A stretch of 64,000 nt of DNA, taken from Phreatobacter cathodiphilus (GTDB lineage Bacteria; Pseudomonadota; Alphaproteobacteria; Rhizobiales; Phreatobacteraceae). A program made the position numbers and the translations under genes. Positions 1 through 8,566 of this stretch are shown here, piece after piece. Every line of letters starts with the position of its first letter. Position 1 is the first letter of the stretch. Below the pieces are notes generated by a model. It was not told where the DNA came from, did no database searches, and saw only the letters and a list, made by a program, of their open reading frames with translations. The DNA lies in contig NZ_CP027668.1 in NCBI RefSeq assembly GCF_003008515.1, positions 682,001 through 746,000 on the forward strand, in the 5' to 3' direction.

Positions 1-1089
1 GCGCTCGGCCACCGCTTCGCGCAGCAGGCCGAGCGGCCAGCGGCTGCGGGGGCGGCCGATGAGCACGCGCGTGACGTTGCGGCTCCGCGCAAACCCCAGG
101 ATCTCCGAGGCGACGTCCGACTCGGTCTGCAGGGTCACGACCTCTGCGCCGAGCGTCTCCGCCAGGCGCAGCGCGTCCGCCGTCGCGCCGCGCGCCTCCT
201 CGCCGAGCGCCTCGTGCCGCGGCGTGACGACGGTGGCGACGATCCAGGCGATGCGGGCCCGGTCGGCCATGCGCTTGCCGGCGCGCACCAGCGCCTTCGC
301 CACCGGCGCTTCGTTGATGCAGACCAGCAGGCGTTCCTGCGTCGGCCAGGGGCCCTTGACCGCATTGGCCTGCATGTAGCTGAGCATGTCGGCGTCGACG
401 CGGCTCGCCGCCGTCCTGAGCGCCAGCTCCCGCAGGGCCGTGAGATTGCCGCGGCTGAAGAAGTTCTCCAGCGCGCGGCCGACCTGCTGGGGAACATAGA
501 CCTTGCCCTCGCGCAGCCGGTGGATCAGCTCCTCCGGCGGCAGATCGATCAGCTCGATCTCGTCCGCCTGCTGGAGGACCTCGTCCGGCACGGTCTCCTG
601 CACCCGTACGCCGGTGATGCTGGCGACGACGTCGTTGAGGCTCTCGATGTGCTGGATGTTGAGCGTGGTGGTGACGTCGATGCCGGCGTCCAGCACCTCC
701 ACCACGTCCTGCCAGCGCTTCGGGTGGCGGGCGCCGGGTGCGTTGGTGTGGGCGAACTCGTCGATCAGCGCGAGTTGCGGCCGGCGGGCGAGCAGGCCGT
801 CGAGATCGAGCTCTTCCAGCGCCTGCCCGCGGTAGGAGACGCTCTTGCGCGGCAGCACCTCGAGGCTGGCGAGGAGGCCCGCCGTCTCGGCCCGGCCATG
901 GGTCTCGACCAGCGCCACCACCACGTCGCGCCCGGCACGCTGGCGCTGGCGGGCCTCCTCCAGCATGGCGAAGGTCTTCCCCACGCCCGGTGAGGCGCCG
1001 AGGAAGACCTTGAGGCGGCCCCGCCCGTCGCGCCGGTGCGCGTCGAGCAGGGCCTGCGGGTCGGGACGGTCGGGTTCGGTCGTCGGCAT
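1..1089 (-). CDS. kdpD: Sensor histidine kinase KdpD, N-terminal part (cut by window edge)
   Basis: This is the cytoplasmic N-terminal half of the K+/turgor sensor kinase that controls the kdp operon. The frame is open for 363 residues from the ATG at 1089 to the window edge. A P-loop GASPGVGKT lies at about residues 31-39, followed by the KdpD sensor domain (LIDEFAHTNAPGARHPKRWQ region). A universal-stress-like domain follows, with INEAPVAKALVRAGKRMA and LIGRPRSRWPLG. The membrane helices and kinase core lie off the left edge. The start is 5 bases after the kdpC stop, so it belongs to the kdp operon. A kdpE partner would be expected further left but is not in view. Confidence 0.96.
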   Translation of the reverse strand, partial: MPTTEPDRPDPQALLDAHRRDGRGRLKVFLGASPGVGKTFAMLEEARQRQRAGRDVVVALVETHGRAETAGLLASLEVLPRKSVSYRGQALEELDLDGLLARRPQLALIDEFAHTNAPGARHPKRWQDVVEVLDAGIDVTTTLNIQHIESLNDVVASITGVRVQETVPDEVLQQADEIELIDLPPEELIHRLREGKVYVPQQVGRALENFFSRGNLTALRELALRTAASRVDADMLSYMQANAVKGPWPTQERLLVCINEAPVAKALVRAGKRMADRARIAWIVATVVTPRHEALGEEARGATADALRLAETLGAEVVTLQTESDVASEILGFARSRNVTRVLIGRPRSRWPLGLLREAVAER

Positions 1090-1094
1090 GCGCT

Positions 1095-1685
1095 TCAGGG
1101 CAGTTCCGCGTCGAGGGCGAGATTGAGCGCGAGAACGTTGACCCGCGGTTCGCCGATGATGCCGAAACTACGCCCTTCCGTGTGGCGTTGCACCAGGGCC
1201 TCGACCCGTGCCGGTGCGACGCCGCGCGCGGCGGCGATGCGGGCCGCCTGCGCCATCGCCGCGGTCGGCGAGACGTGCGGGTCGAGACCCGAGGCCGAGG
1301 CGGTGACGAGATCGGCCGGCGCCTGCGTCACGCCCAGCGCCGTCACGCGCGCCTGCACCGCCTCCAGGAGGGCCTTGGACGAGGGCCCGAGGTTGGAGCC
1401 GCCGGAGGCGGCGGCATTGTAGGGCGCGTCGACGGTCTTGGTGGCGTCGGCCGGGTCGACGGCCGTCGTGGCGGAGGGGCGGCCGTGGACGTAGCGCGGA
1501 CCTGCGAAGGCCTGGCCGATCAACTCGGAACCGACGACGCGGTCGCCGCGCGTGATCAGGGAACCGTTGGCCTCTCGGGGCAGGAGCCCCTGGGCGAGAC
1601 CGGTGATCGCCAGCGGATAGGCGAGGCCGGTCAGGAGGGTGAAGAGCGCCATCAGAACGAGGGCGGGGCGCAGAAGGGCGAGCAT
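1095..1685 (-). CDS. kdpC: K+-transporting ATPase subunit KdpC
   Basis: KdpC is the small single-span subunit that stabilises the KdpFABC high-affinity K+ pump. The 196-residue product has one N-terminal membrane helix (about residues 5-28). The periplasmic domain carries the family signature RPSATTAVDPADATK and, towards the end, RVNVLALNLALD. Length is normal for the family. It starts 13 bases after the kdpB stop and ends just before kdpD, consistent with one transcript. Confidence 0.97.
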   Translation of the reverse strand: MLALLRPALVLMALFTLLTGLAYPLAITGLAQGLLPREANGSLITRGDRVVGSELIGQAFAGPRYVHGRPSATTAVDPADATKTVDAPYNAAASGGSNLGPSSKALLEAVQARVTALGVTQAPADLVTASASGLDPHVSPTAAMAQAARIAAARGVAPARVEALVQRHTEGRSFGIIGEPRVNVLALNLALDAELP

Positions 1686-1698
1686 GGAAGCCTCCTTT

Positions 1699-3753
1699 TC
1701 AGGCGAGGCGCAGCAGATCGACGACGATGTCGATCAGCTTGATGCCGATGAAGGGCACGATCAGGCCGCCGAGGCCGTAGATCGTGAGGTTGCGGGCGAG
1801 CAGTGCGGAGGCGGACGCCGGCACGTAGGAGACGCCCTTCAGTGCGATGGGGATCAGCGCGACGATGACCAGCGCATTGAAGATGATCGCCGAGAGGATC
1901 GCCGACTGCGGCGTGCCGAGGCCCATTACGTCGAGAACGCCGAGGCCGGGATAGGCGGTGACGAACAGAGCCGGCAGGATGGCGAAATACTTCGCCACAT
2001 CGTTGGCGATGGAGAAGGTCGTCAGCGCGCCGCGCGAGATGAGCAACTGCTTGCCGACCAGAACGATCTCGATGAGCTTCGTCGGGTCGCTGTCGAGGTC
2101 GGTGAGATTGCCGGCCTCCTTGGCGGCGGGCGTGCCGGAGTTCATGGCGACGCCGACATCGGCCTGGGCGAGGGCCGGCGCGTCGTTCGAGCCGTCGCCG
2201 CACATGGCGACGAGGCGGCCGGCGGCCTGCTCCTTGCGGATGAGCTCCAGCTTCTTCTCCGGCGTCGCCTCGGCGAGGAAGTCGTCGACGCCGGCTTCCG
2301 CCGCGATGGCGGCGGCGGTCAGCGGGTTGTCGCCGGTGATCATCACCGTGCGGATGCCCATGCGCCGCAGTTCGGCGAAGCGCTCGCGGATGCCGGGTTT
2401 CACGATGTCCTTGAGGTGCACGACGCCGAGGATGCGGCGGTCGCGGGCGACCACCAGCGGCGTGCCGCCGCTCATGGCGATGCGCCGTACGATGGCGTCG
2501 AGCGCCGGCTCCGCAGGCCGGCCCACCAGCCGCAGCATGGCGTCGGAGGCGCCCTTGCGGATGGCGGTGCCGTCCGGCAGGTCGACGCCGGACATGCGGG
2601 TCTGCGCGGTGAAGGGCATGAAGGTCATGCCGGCACGGTCCGCCGGCGCGAGGCCGAACTTGCGGGTAGCGAGATCGACGATGGATTTGCCCTCCGGCGT
2701 CTCGTCGGCGAGCGAGGCGAGGCAGGCGGCTTCCGCCAGGTCGCGCTCGGTGACGCCCGGCAGCGCGTCGAAGGCGTCCGCCATGCGGTTGCCGAAGGTG
2801 ATCGTGCCGGTCTTGTCGAGCAGCAGCACGTCGATGTCGCCGGCAGCCTCCACCGCGCGGCCGGATTTGGCCACCACATTGGCCTTCACGAGGCGATCCA
2901 TGCCGGCGATGCCGATGGCCGAGAGCAGGCCGCCGATGGTCGTCGGGATCAGCGTGATGAAGAGGGCGGCCAGATAGATCACCGGAATCTCGGTGTTCGA
3001 CCAGGAGGCGAAGACCGGCAGCGTCACCACGACGAAGAGGAAGACCAGCGTCAGGCCGGCGAGCAGGATGTCGAGGGCGATCTCGTTCGGCGTCTTCTGA
3101 CGCTTGGCGCCTTCCACGAGCGCGATCATCCGGTCGAGGAAGGTCTCGCCCTGGCGGGCGGTGACGCGCACCACCAGCCAGTCCGAGACGAGGCGGGTGC
3201 CGCCGGTGACGGAGGAGCGATCGCCGCCGGATTCACGGATCACCGGCGCGCTCTCGCCGGTGATGGCGCTCTCGTCCACCGAGGCGACGCCCTCGATCAC
3301 CTCGCCGTCGGTCGGGATCGTGTCGCCGGCCTCGACGAGGATGAGGTCGTCGATGGTGACGTCGTCGACGTCCTTGGATTGCCAGACGTCGCGGCGCGCG
3401 GCCTCGACCAGAACCTTGGCGCGGGCATTGGAGCGCGTCGCCCGGAAGGCGTCGGCGCGGGCCTTGCCGCGGCCCTCCGCAACCGCTTCGGCGAAGTTGG
3501 CGAAGAGCACGGTGAACCACAGCCAGACGGCGATCTGCACGCCGATGAAGGCGTTGACGCCGCCGGAAGCGACCTCGCGGGCGGCGAGGACGGTGGCGAG
3601 CACCGCCACCAGCGCGGTGACGAAGATGACGGGATTGCGCACCAGGCCGCGCGGATCGAGCTTGGCGAAGGCCTGCAGGCTCGCCGCCTTCAGGATGCGG
3701 CCGTCGAACAGGCCGATCTCGGCCGCGGGCGCCGGAGTGGGGACGTGGGTCAT
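1699..3753 (-). CDS. kdpB: K+-transporting P-type ATPase, catalytic subunit KdpB
   Basis: KdpB is the ATP-hydrolysing subunit of the KdpFABC pump in the inner membrane. The 684-residue protein has the actuator loop TGES (about 165-168), the phosphorylation motif DKTGTIT (D at about 313) and the hinge motif [16 protein letters not shown] near residue 520. Hydrophobic segments occur at about 40-90, 225-285 and in the C-terminal quarter. Length is normal for KdpB. It sits between kdpA (12 bases upstream) and kdpC (13 bases downstream). Confidence 0.98.
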   Translation of the reverse strand: MTHVPTPAPAAEIGLFDGRILKAASLQAFAKLDPRGLVRNPVIFVTALVAVLATVLAAREVASGGVNAFIGVQIAVWLWFTVLFANFAEAVAEGRGKARADAFRATRSNARAKVLVEAARRDVWQSKDVDDVTIDDLILVEAGDTIPTDGEVIEGVASVDESAITGESAPVIRESGGDRSSVTGGTRLVSDWLVVRVTARQGETFLDRMIALVEGAKRQKTPNEIALDILLAGLTLVFLFVVVTLPVFASWSNTEIPVIYLAALFITLIPTTIGGLLSAIGIAGMDRLVKANVVAKSGRAVEAAGDIDVLLLDKTGTITFGNRMADAFDALPGVTERDLAEAACLASLADETPEGKSIVDLATRKFGLAPADRAGMTFMPFTAQTRMSGVDLPDGTAIRKGASDAMLRLVGRPAEPALDAIVRRIAMSGGTPLVVARDRRILGVVHLKDIVKPGIRERFAELRRMGIRTVMITGDNPLTAAAIAAEAGVDDFLAEATPEKKLELIRKEQAAGRLVAMCGDGSNDAPALAQADVGVAMNSGTPAAKEAGNLTDLDSDPTKLIEIVLVGKQLLISRGALTTFSIANDVAKYFAILPALFVTAYPGLGVLDVMGLGTPQSAILSAIIFNALVIVALIPIALKGVSYVPASASALLARNLTIYGLGGLIVPFIGIKLIDIVVDLLRLA

Positions 3754-3765
3754 GTCTGTGAGCTT

Positions 3766-5457
3766 TCAGAAGGTCTTGCCGGCGAGGATCGACACCTGTT
3801 CGGCGACGGGGCCGAGGGCGAGGACCGGCAGGAAGGTGAGGGCGCCGACGATCAGGATGGTGACCACCAGCAGCACGACGAAGACGGGGCCGTGGGTCGG
3901 GAAGGTGCCGGCCGACGCGGGGGCGGTCTTCTTCGCCGCCAGCGAGCCGGCGATGGCGAGGATCGGCACGATGTAGCCGAAGCGCCCGAGGAGCATGGCG
4001 AGGCCGAGCAGCGTGTTGTGGAACGGCACGTTGGCGTTGAAGCCGGCGAAGGCCGAGCCATTGTTCCCCGTGGCCGAGGAATAGGCGTAGAGCAGCTCGG
4101 ACAGGCCGTGGGGGCCGGCGTCCTGGATCGATCCCTGCGCCGCGCCGGTGACGATGGCGAGGGCCGCCAGCGCCAGCGCGCCGACGGGCATGACCAGCAG
4201 CGTCAGGGCGGCGAGCTTCACCTCCCGCGCCTCGATCTTCTTGCCGAGATATTCCGGCGTGCGGCCGACCATCAGCCCGGCGAGGAAGACGGTGAGGATG
4301 ACGAAGAGCAGCATGCCGGTGAGGCCGACGCCGACACCGCCGAATACGATCTCGCCGAGCTGCATCTGCAGCATGGCGACGAGCCCGCCCAGCGGCGTCA
4401 GGCTGTCGTGCATGGCGTTGACCGAGCCGTTGGACGCCGCCGTCGTGGCGACTGCCCAGAGGGCCGAGCCGATGACGCCGAAGCGCACCTCCTTGCCTTC
4501 CATGTTGCCGGCGCCCGGCGCGATGAGGCCCGCCTGCAGCGGATTGCCGGTCTTCTCGGCCGCGTAGAGCGCCGCGAAGGCGAGGACGAGCATCACCCCC
4601 ATGGCGGCGAAGAGCGCCAGGCCCTGGCGATGGTCGCCGACCATGCGGCCATAGGCGAAGCAGAAGGCGACCGGCAGGGCGAGGATGGCGAGAAGCGACA
4701 GCAGGTTGGAGATGGCCGTCGGGTTCTCGAAGGGATGCGAGGAGTTGACGTTGAAGAAGCCGCCGCCGTTGGTGCCGAGCTGTTTGATCGCGACCTGGCT
4801 GGCGACGGGCCCGAGCGCGAGCGTCTGCTGGCCGCCCTCCAGCGTCGTCGCCTGCACCGAGGCGGCGAGAGTCTGCGGCATGCCGGTGGCGACGAAGGCG
4901 AGGGCGAGCAGGACGGCAAGCGGCAGCAGCACGTAGAGCACCGCCCGGACCAAATCGCTCCAGAAATTGCCGATGGTGCGCACCTGACGTCCGGCGAAGC
5001 CGCGCGCCACGGCAGCAGCCACCGCCATGCCCGAGGCGGCGGAGACGAAGTTCTGCGTCGTCAGGCCGGCCATCTGGCTGAGGTGGGAGAGCGTCGTCTC
5101 GCCGCCGTAGGACTGCCAGTTGGTGTTGGTGACGAATGAGATCGCCGTGTTGAAGGCGAGATGCGCCGGCACGCCGTCGAAGCCCTGCGGGTTCAGCGGC
5201 AGAAGGTGCTGGAAGCGCAGCACCAGGAACAGGACGAGGAAGCCGCACGCGTTGAAGGCGATGAGGGAGAGGGCGTAGCGGGTCCAGTGCTGGCCGTCTC
5301 CAGGGCGCACGCCGGCGGGGGCGAGGAGCGCCCGCTCCAGCGGGGCGAGGAAGGTGGCATCGCCCGCGAAGACGCGGGCCACATAGAGGCCGAGAGGGAC
5401 GGCGACGGCGACGAGGATAGCCGCATAGAGCGCGGCCTGGAGGAGGTCCGGTGTCAT
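3766..5457 (-). CDS. kdpA: K+-transporting ATPase, channel-like subunit KdpA
   Basis: KdpA is the K+-translocating subunit, a member of the superfamily of K+ transporters with four pore loops. The 563-residue product is strongly hydrophobic and contains filter-like segments, for example [20 protein letters not shown] in the middle and [15 protein letters not shown] near the C terminus. Length is normal. The start follows the kdpF stop by 11 bases with no obvious Shine-Dalgarno, suggesting translational coupling. Confidence 0.97.
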   Translation of the reverse strand: MTPDLLQAALYAAILVAVAVPLGLYVARVFAGDATFLAPLERALLAPAGVRPGDGQHWTRYALSLIAFNACGFLVLFLVLRFQHLLPLNPQGFDGVPAHLAFNTAISFVTNTNWQSYGGETTLSHLSQMAGLTTQNFVSAASGMAVAAAVARGFAGRQVRTIGNFWSDLVRAVLYVLLPLAVLLALAFVATGMPQTLAASVQATTLEGGQQTLALGPVASQVAIKQLGTNGGGFFNVNSSHPFENPTAISNLLSLLAILALPVAFCFAYGRMVGDHRQGLALFAAMGVMLVLAFAALYAAEKTGNPLQAGLIAPGAGNMEGKEVRFGVIGSALWAVATTAASNGSVNAMHDSLTPLGGLVAMLQMQLGEIVFGGVGVGLTGMLLFVILTVFLAGLMVGRTPEYLGKKIEAREVKLAALTLLVMPVGALALAALAIVTGAAQGSIQDAGPHGLSELLYAYSSATGNNGSAFAGFNANVPFHNTLLGLAMLLGRFGYIVPILAIAGSLAAKKTAPASAGTFPTHGPVFVVLLVVTILIVGALTFLPVLALGPVAEQVSILAGKTF

Positions 5458-5468
5458 GGGATGGGCTT

Positions 5469-5558
5469 TCAGAAGCGCTCGGGGCGCAGCAGGGCGACCA
5501 GGAGGTAGCCGAAGGCGAAGAGCGCGAAGGCGAGGCCGAGGCCGATGTCGAAGGTCAT
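5469..5558 (-). CDS. kdpF: KdpF, 29-residue membrane peptide
   Basis: KdpF is a single-helix peptide that stabilises the KdpABC complex. The ATG at 5558 opens a 29-codon frame beginning [20 protein letters not shown] and ending in RPERF. It is one hydrophobic helix with a short charged tail, the usual KdpF layout, and lies directly before kdpA. A GAGGCGG purine run sits a few bases upstream of the start. The gene is too short for most gene callers. Confidence 0.88.
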   Translation of the reverse strand: MTFDIGLGLAFALFAFGYLLVALLRPERF

Positions 5559-5565
5559 CGCCGCC

Positions 5566-5652
5566 TCACACGCGCTCGGCGCCGGTGACCGCGGCGGCGA
5601 TCAGGGCGAAGCCGGCGAGGCCGCCGGCAAGGAAGAGGAAGTCGACCCACAT
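5566..5652 (-). CDS. 28-residue hydrophobic peptide at the head of the kdp operon
   Basis: The ATG at 5652 opens a 28-codon frame, MWVDFLFLAGGLAGFALIAA followed by AVTGAERV. It is one predicted membrane helix with a short polar tail. A GGAG box is spaced 7 bases from the start, and the stop is only 7 bases before the kdpF ATG. Position, spacing and hydrophobicity suggest a real translated peptide cotranscribed with kdp. It may be a second KdpF-like accessory peptide or a leader peptide. It is not recognisably KdpF itself, so function is unknown. Confidence 0.55.
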   Translation of the reverse strand: MWVDFLFLAGGLAGFALIAAAVTGAERV

Positions 5653-5696
5653 GGAAGAGCTCCGGTTGATGTGATCCGGAGGCTAGGATCGCCGGG

Positions 5697-5745
5697 CGTA
5701 AAGGGACGAGGCGGAAGCGGCCTTCCGGCCGTAACGGCAGCGTAA
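5697..5745. promoter_or_regulatory. Helically phased CGTAA repeats upstream of kdp (candidate KdpE site)
   Basis: CGTAA occurs at 5697, 5730 and 5741. Spacings are 33 and 11 bases, both multiples of 11. Read on the kdp strand this is TTACG-N6-TTACG with a third copy one to three turns downstream. OmpR-family regulators such as KdpE bind direct repeats with this kind of phasing. The cluster lies 45-93 bases upstream of the first kdp micro-ORF. Binding by KdpE is inferred, not shown. Confidence 0.35.
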
Positions 5746-5879
5746 AACCGGCGAATCCGAAGGCGTCGGAGGCCGGGGAACGACCGGCATCCGGGCCGGC
5801 GACGACGGCGGCCCGCCGGATCGGCCCGCCCGCAACGCGTTTATCCGCAGGCCCTGACATCACACCTGCCGACGGTCCC

Positions 5880-5975
5880 TCAGGGCTCTAACGCGGCCTG
5901 AGCCAGAGAGGCCACGGTGGGGCCCTTTTTGCGTTTGCGGTCGATGATGGTACCCGTACCCCACGGGGCTCCCAT
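5880..5975 (-). pseudogene. Possible remnant of an integrase N terminus upstream of dusA
   Basis: From an ATG at 5975 the minus strand reads MGAPWGTGTIIDRKRKKG followed by PTVASLAQAALEP and a stop. The piece GTIIDRKRKKG resembles the conserved N terminus of many tyrosine-recombinase integrases ('MGTI..RKRKDG...Y.AQI'). Only about 22 residues match, then the frame ends; nothing integrase-like follows to 5653. It lies about 100 bases upstream of dusA and points away from it. dusA is a known integration target for a dedicated integrase family. The match is short, so chance is possible. Confidence 0.35.
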
Positions 5976-6078
5976 GGGAGCCCGAGAGCTGCGACATCCG
6001 CTGAGGGAACGGCGTCGACAACGCCGGATGTCGGAGCTTCGATGCTCGACGATGGCGATGTGTATAGCGGAAACCCGC

Positions 6079-7110
6079 ATGAACGCTGACTTGTCCGGAC
6101 GCGCCGGCCCCTGGCGGTTCTCCGTGGCGCCGATGATGGACTGGACGGACCGGCACTGCCGGTTCTTCCACCGCATCCTCACGCGCCATGCCCTGCTCTA
6201 CACGGAGATGGTGACCGCCAATGCGGTGATCCACGGCGATCGCGACCGCCTGCTCGGCTTCGACCCGGGCGAACAGCCCGTGGCCCTGCAGCTCGGCGGC
6301 GCCGATGCCGGGGCGCTGGCCGAGGCGGCGCGGATCGGCGAAGCCTTCGGCTACGACGAGATCAACCTGAATTGCGGCTGCCCGTCGGACCGCGTCCAGG
6401 GCGGCCAGTTCGGCGCCTGCCTGATGGCGGTGCCGGATCAGGTGGCGCGGGCGGTCGCGGCGATGAAGGCGGCGGTGGCGGTGCCGGTCACGGTGAAGTG
6501 CCGCATCGGCATCGACGATCAGGACCCGGAGACGGGCCTCGACGCCTTCGCCGACGCCGTCGTCGCCGCCGGCGCGGACGCGCTGATCGTCCACGCGCGC
6601 AAGGCCTGGCTGCAGGGGCTGTCGCCGCGCGAGAATCGCGAGGTTCCGCCGCTCGACTACGACCGGGTGTTTCGCCTGAAGGCGCGCCTGCGCCACGTGC
6701 CCATCGCCATCAACGGCGGCATCGGCGGCATCGCCGAGGCTGAGAGCCTGCTCGCGCCCCGCGACGGTGTTCAACTCGACGGCGTCATGCTCGGCCGTGC
6801 CGCCTACCAGTCGCCGGCCTTGCTGCGCGATGTCGACCGCGCCTTCTTCGGGGTTGAGCCGCCCGTCGCCGGTCTCGCCGAAGCCATCGAGGCCTTCATT
6901 CCCTATGTCGAAGCGCGGCTCGCCGAGGGCGTGCGGCTCTCCGCCATGACGCGCCATATCCTCGGCCTGTTCCAGGCCGTGCCCGGCGCCCGCCAGTTCC
7001 GCCGCCACCTGTCGGTCGAGGCTGTGAAGCCGGGTGCCGACGCGCGGGTGCTGCGCGAGGCCCTCGCCCTCGTCGCCGACCGGCCCGCCGGGCGCGACAT
7101 GGCCGCCTGA
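6079..7110 (+). CDS. dusA: tRNA-dihydrouridine(20/20a) synthase DusA
   Basis: DusA is a flavoenzyme that reduces uridine to dihydrouridine in the D-loop of tRNA. The 343-residue product begins shortly before FSVAPMMDWTDRHCRFFHR, the FMN-binding start of the TIM barrel. NCGCPSDRVQGGQFGA follows at about 99-114, with catalytic Cys near 101. Later come KCRIGIDD, IVHARKA and the C-terminal helical tRNA-binding domain. The ATG at 6079 gives the usual DusA length; the open frame extends further upstream to 5917 but without similarity. It is divergent from the kdp operon. Confidence 0.96.
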   Translation: MNADLSGRAGPWRFSVAPMMDWTDRHCRFFHRILTRHALLYTEMVTANAVIHGDRDRLLGFDPGEQPVALQLGGADAGALAEAARIGEAFGYDEINLNCGCPSDRVQGGQFGACLMAVPDQVARAVAAMKAAVAVPVTVKCRIGIDDQDPETGLDAFADAVVAAGADALIVHARKAWLQGLSPRENREVPPLDYDRVFRLKARLRHVPIAINGGIGGIAEAESLLAPRDGVQLDGVMLGRAAYQSPALLRDVDRAFFGVEPPVAGLAEAIEAFIPYVEARLAEGVRLSAMTRHILGLFQAVPGARQFRRHLSVEAVKPGADARVLREALALVADRPAGRDMAA

Positions 7111-7126
7111 GGTGGCATGAACGCGA

Positions 7127-7151
7127 AAGGGCGGCGCGTGGCGCCGCCCTT
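7127..7151. terminator. Hairpin between convergent dusA and the 83-aa gene
   Basis: An 11-bp perfect stem, AAGGGCGGCGC (7127-7137) paired with GCGCCGCCCTT (7141-7151) around a GTG loop. It lies 16 bases after the dusA stop and 20 bases from the end of the convergent gene. It can act as an intrinsic terminator for both, with only short T/A runs. Confidence 0.75.
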
Positions 7152-7171
7152 CGTCGGGTCGTTTCGGCCGG

Positions 7172-7423
7172 TCAGCGGGTGCGGACGGATTCGCAATAGT
7201 GACCGCGGAGCACCTCGAAGCGGCACATCACGACGGAGTCGCGCTGCGCGTCGACCCGCGACTGGGGAATGCCCGGGGTCTGGATGGCCATGATCGGCGC
7301 GTCGTAGCCGATCGAGCCGCCGCCGTCGCCGGCGCTGCCGCCGCCACCGGCGGTCTGGGCCATGGCGCCACCGGCGGCGCAGACGAGAAGGGCGGCGACG
7401 GCGAAGGTCTTGAAACGGGTCAT
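7172..7423 (-). CDS. Small secreted protein of unknown function (83 aa)
   Basis: The start at 7423 has an AGGAG box at proper spacing and yields a signal peptide, MTRFKTFAVAALLVCAAGGA, with likely cleavage after AMA. The mature part begins with a Gly-rich stretch (QTAGGGGSAGDGGGS). It ends with DSVVMCRFEVLRGHYCESVR, where two cysteines could form a disulfide. The open frame extends further upstream but without coding character. No family recognised. It is probably a periplasmic or exported protein, transcribed alone. Confidence 0.7.
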   Translation of the reverse strand: MTRFKTFAVAALLVCAAGGAMAQTAGGGGSAGDGGGSIGYDAPIMAIQTPGIPQSRVDAQRDSVVMCRFEVLRGHYCESVRTR

Positions 7424-7668
7424 CTGACAGTCTCCTGGTCGGTTGGAGCGGTGCGCCCGGTGGCCCTCTCGGCCGGCCGGTGTCGTCCGCCTGTGACGCC
7501 CTTGTGCACCCCGCCCTTTGCTGCCGCTCGCCGCCGGGCCGGCGCCCCGTTTCCCCTGTATCCGCCATGTTGCAGGCGCTGTTCCACGTCGGCACCGGCG
7601 TGCAGGCCGGCTGCGCGCGCCTTGCACTTGCCGCGCCCGGCCATGAGGGCTAAGTCGCGCGCTTCCCT

Positions 7669-8550
7669 GTGACGCGGATGTCCCCCATGTTCTTCGGCGT
7701 TCCCTACGACCAGCTCGCCATTCTCGCCGTCGGGCTCCTCGGGGCCGGGGCCATCACGGGCATCCTCGCCGGCGTCTTCGGTGTCGGTGGCGGCGCCGTC
7801 ATCGTGCCGGTGCTCTACGAGCTCTTCGGCGTGGTGGGCGTCCCGGTCGAGCTGCGCATGGCGCTCGCCGTCGGCACCTCGCTCGCCATCATCATCCCGA
7901 CCTCCATCCGCTCCTTCCAGGCCCACAAGGCCAAAGGCGCGGTCGACATGGACATCCTGCGCGCCTGGGCGGTCCCGGTCGTGCTCGGCGTCGTCGCCGG
8001 CTCGTTCATGGCGCGCTATGCGCCGCCGGCCGTGTTCAAGGCGGTCTTCGTCTTCGTCGCCGGCCTCTCCGCCTGGCGGCTGCTCACCGGCAAGGAGCTG
8101 AATTTCGGCACCGGGATGCCCGGCCGCGCCGGCATGATCGCCTCCGGCGGCGTCATCGGCGTGCTGTCCAGCCTGATGGGCATCGGCGGCGGCCAGCTCG
8201 GCAACCTCGTGATGATGGCCTATGGCCGCTCCATCCATAACGCCGTGGCGACCTCCTCGGGTCTCGGCGTCCTCATCTCCATCCCCGGCGCGCTCGGCTA
8301 CATCTATGCCGGCTGGCCCAAGGCGGCGGAGTTCCCCGGGGTCGCCGCCATCCAGTTCCCCTTCGCCCTCGGCTATGTCTCGCTGATCGGCTTCCTGCTC
8401 TTCATCCCGACCTCCATGTGGACGGCCCCGCTCGGCGCGCGCCTCGCCCACGCCCTGCCCAAGCGCAAGCTCGAGCTCTCCTTCGGCATCTTCCTGCTCA
8501 TCGTCTGCCTGCGCTTCACCTGGGACCTGGTGACCCACGGCCTCGGCTGA
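7669..8550 (+). CDS. TSUP-family (TauE/SafE) membrane exporter
   Basis: This is a probable anion/organosulfur permease of the sulfite exporter TauE/SafE family (TSUP). The 293-residue protein has about eight hydrophobic segments. It carries the duplicated glycine-rich signature GVFGVGGGAVIVPVL near residue 40 and SLMGIGGGQLGN in the second half, as expected for two repeated halves. The GTG at 7669 is taken as start; in-frame ATGs at 7678 and 7687 are equally possible because no clear Shine-Dalgarno is seen. Substrate cannot be deduced. It converges on the beta-lactamase gene with only 10 bases between. Confidence 0.92.
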   Translation: MTRMSPMFFGVPYDQLAILAVGLLGAGAITGILAGVFGVGGGAVIVPVLYELFGVVGVPVELRMALAVGTSLAIIIPTSIRSFQAHKAKGAVDMDILRAWAVPVVLGVVAGSFMARYAPPAVFKAVFVFVAGLSAWRLLTGKELNFGTGMPGRAGMIASGGVIGVLSSLMGIGGGQLGNLVMMAYGRSIHNAVATSSGLGVLISIPGALGYIYAGWPKAAEFPGVAAIQFPFALGYVSLIGFLLFIPTSMWTAPLGARLAHALPKRKLELSFGIFLLIVCLRFTWDLVTHGLG

Positions 8551-8566
8551 GGCCTCCGGCTCAGCC
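8545..8566. terminator. Hairpin spanning both stop codons of convergent genes
   Basis: GGCTGAG (8545-8551) pairs with CTCAGCC (8560-8566) across an 8-base loop. The left arm contains the TGA of the TSUP gene and the right arm contains the TGA of the beta-lactamase gene. The compact layout suggests a shared bidirectional terminator, though the stem is only 7 bp and no T-run follows. Confidence 0.45.

Noticed and set aside
1639-5139. 1166-codon plus-strand open frame across kdpA/kdpB/kdpC
   Set aside because: It is antisense to unmistakable kdp genes; its product is a His/Asp/Arg/Gly-rich string typical of reverse-complement high-G+C coding sequence.
5555-5863. 102-codon minus-strand frame over the kdp upstream region
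   Set aside because: It overlaps the two micro-ORFs and the phased repeats in another frame, with Arg/Pro-rich product and no ribosome site.
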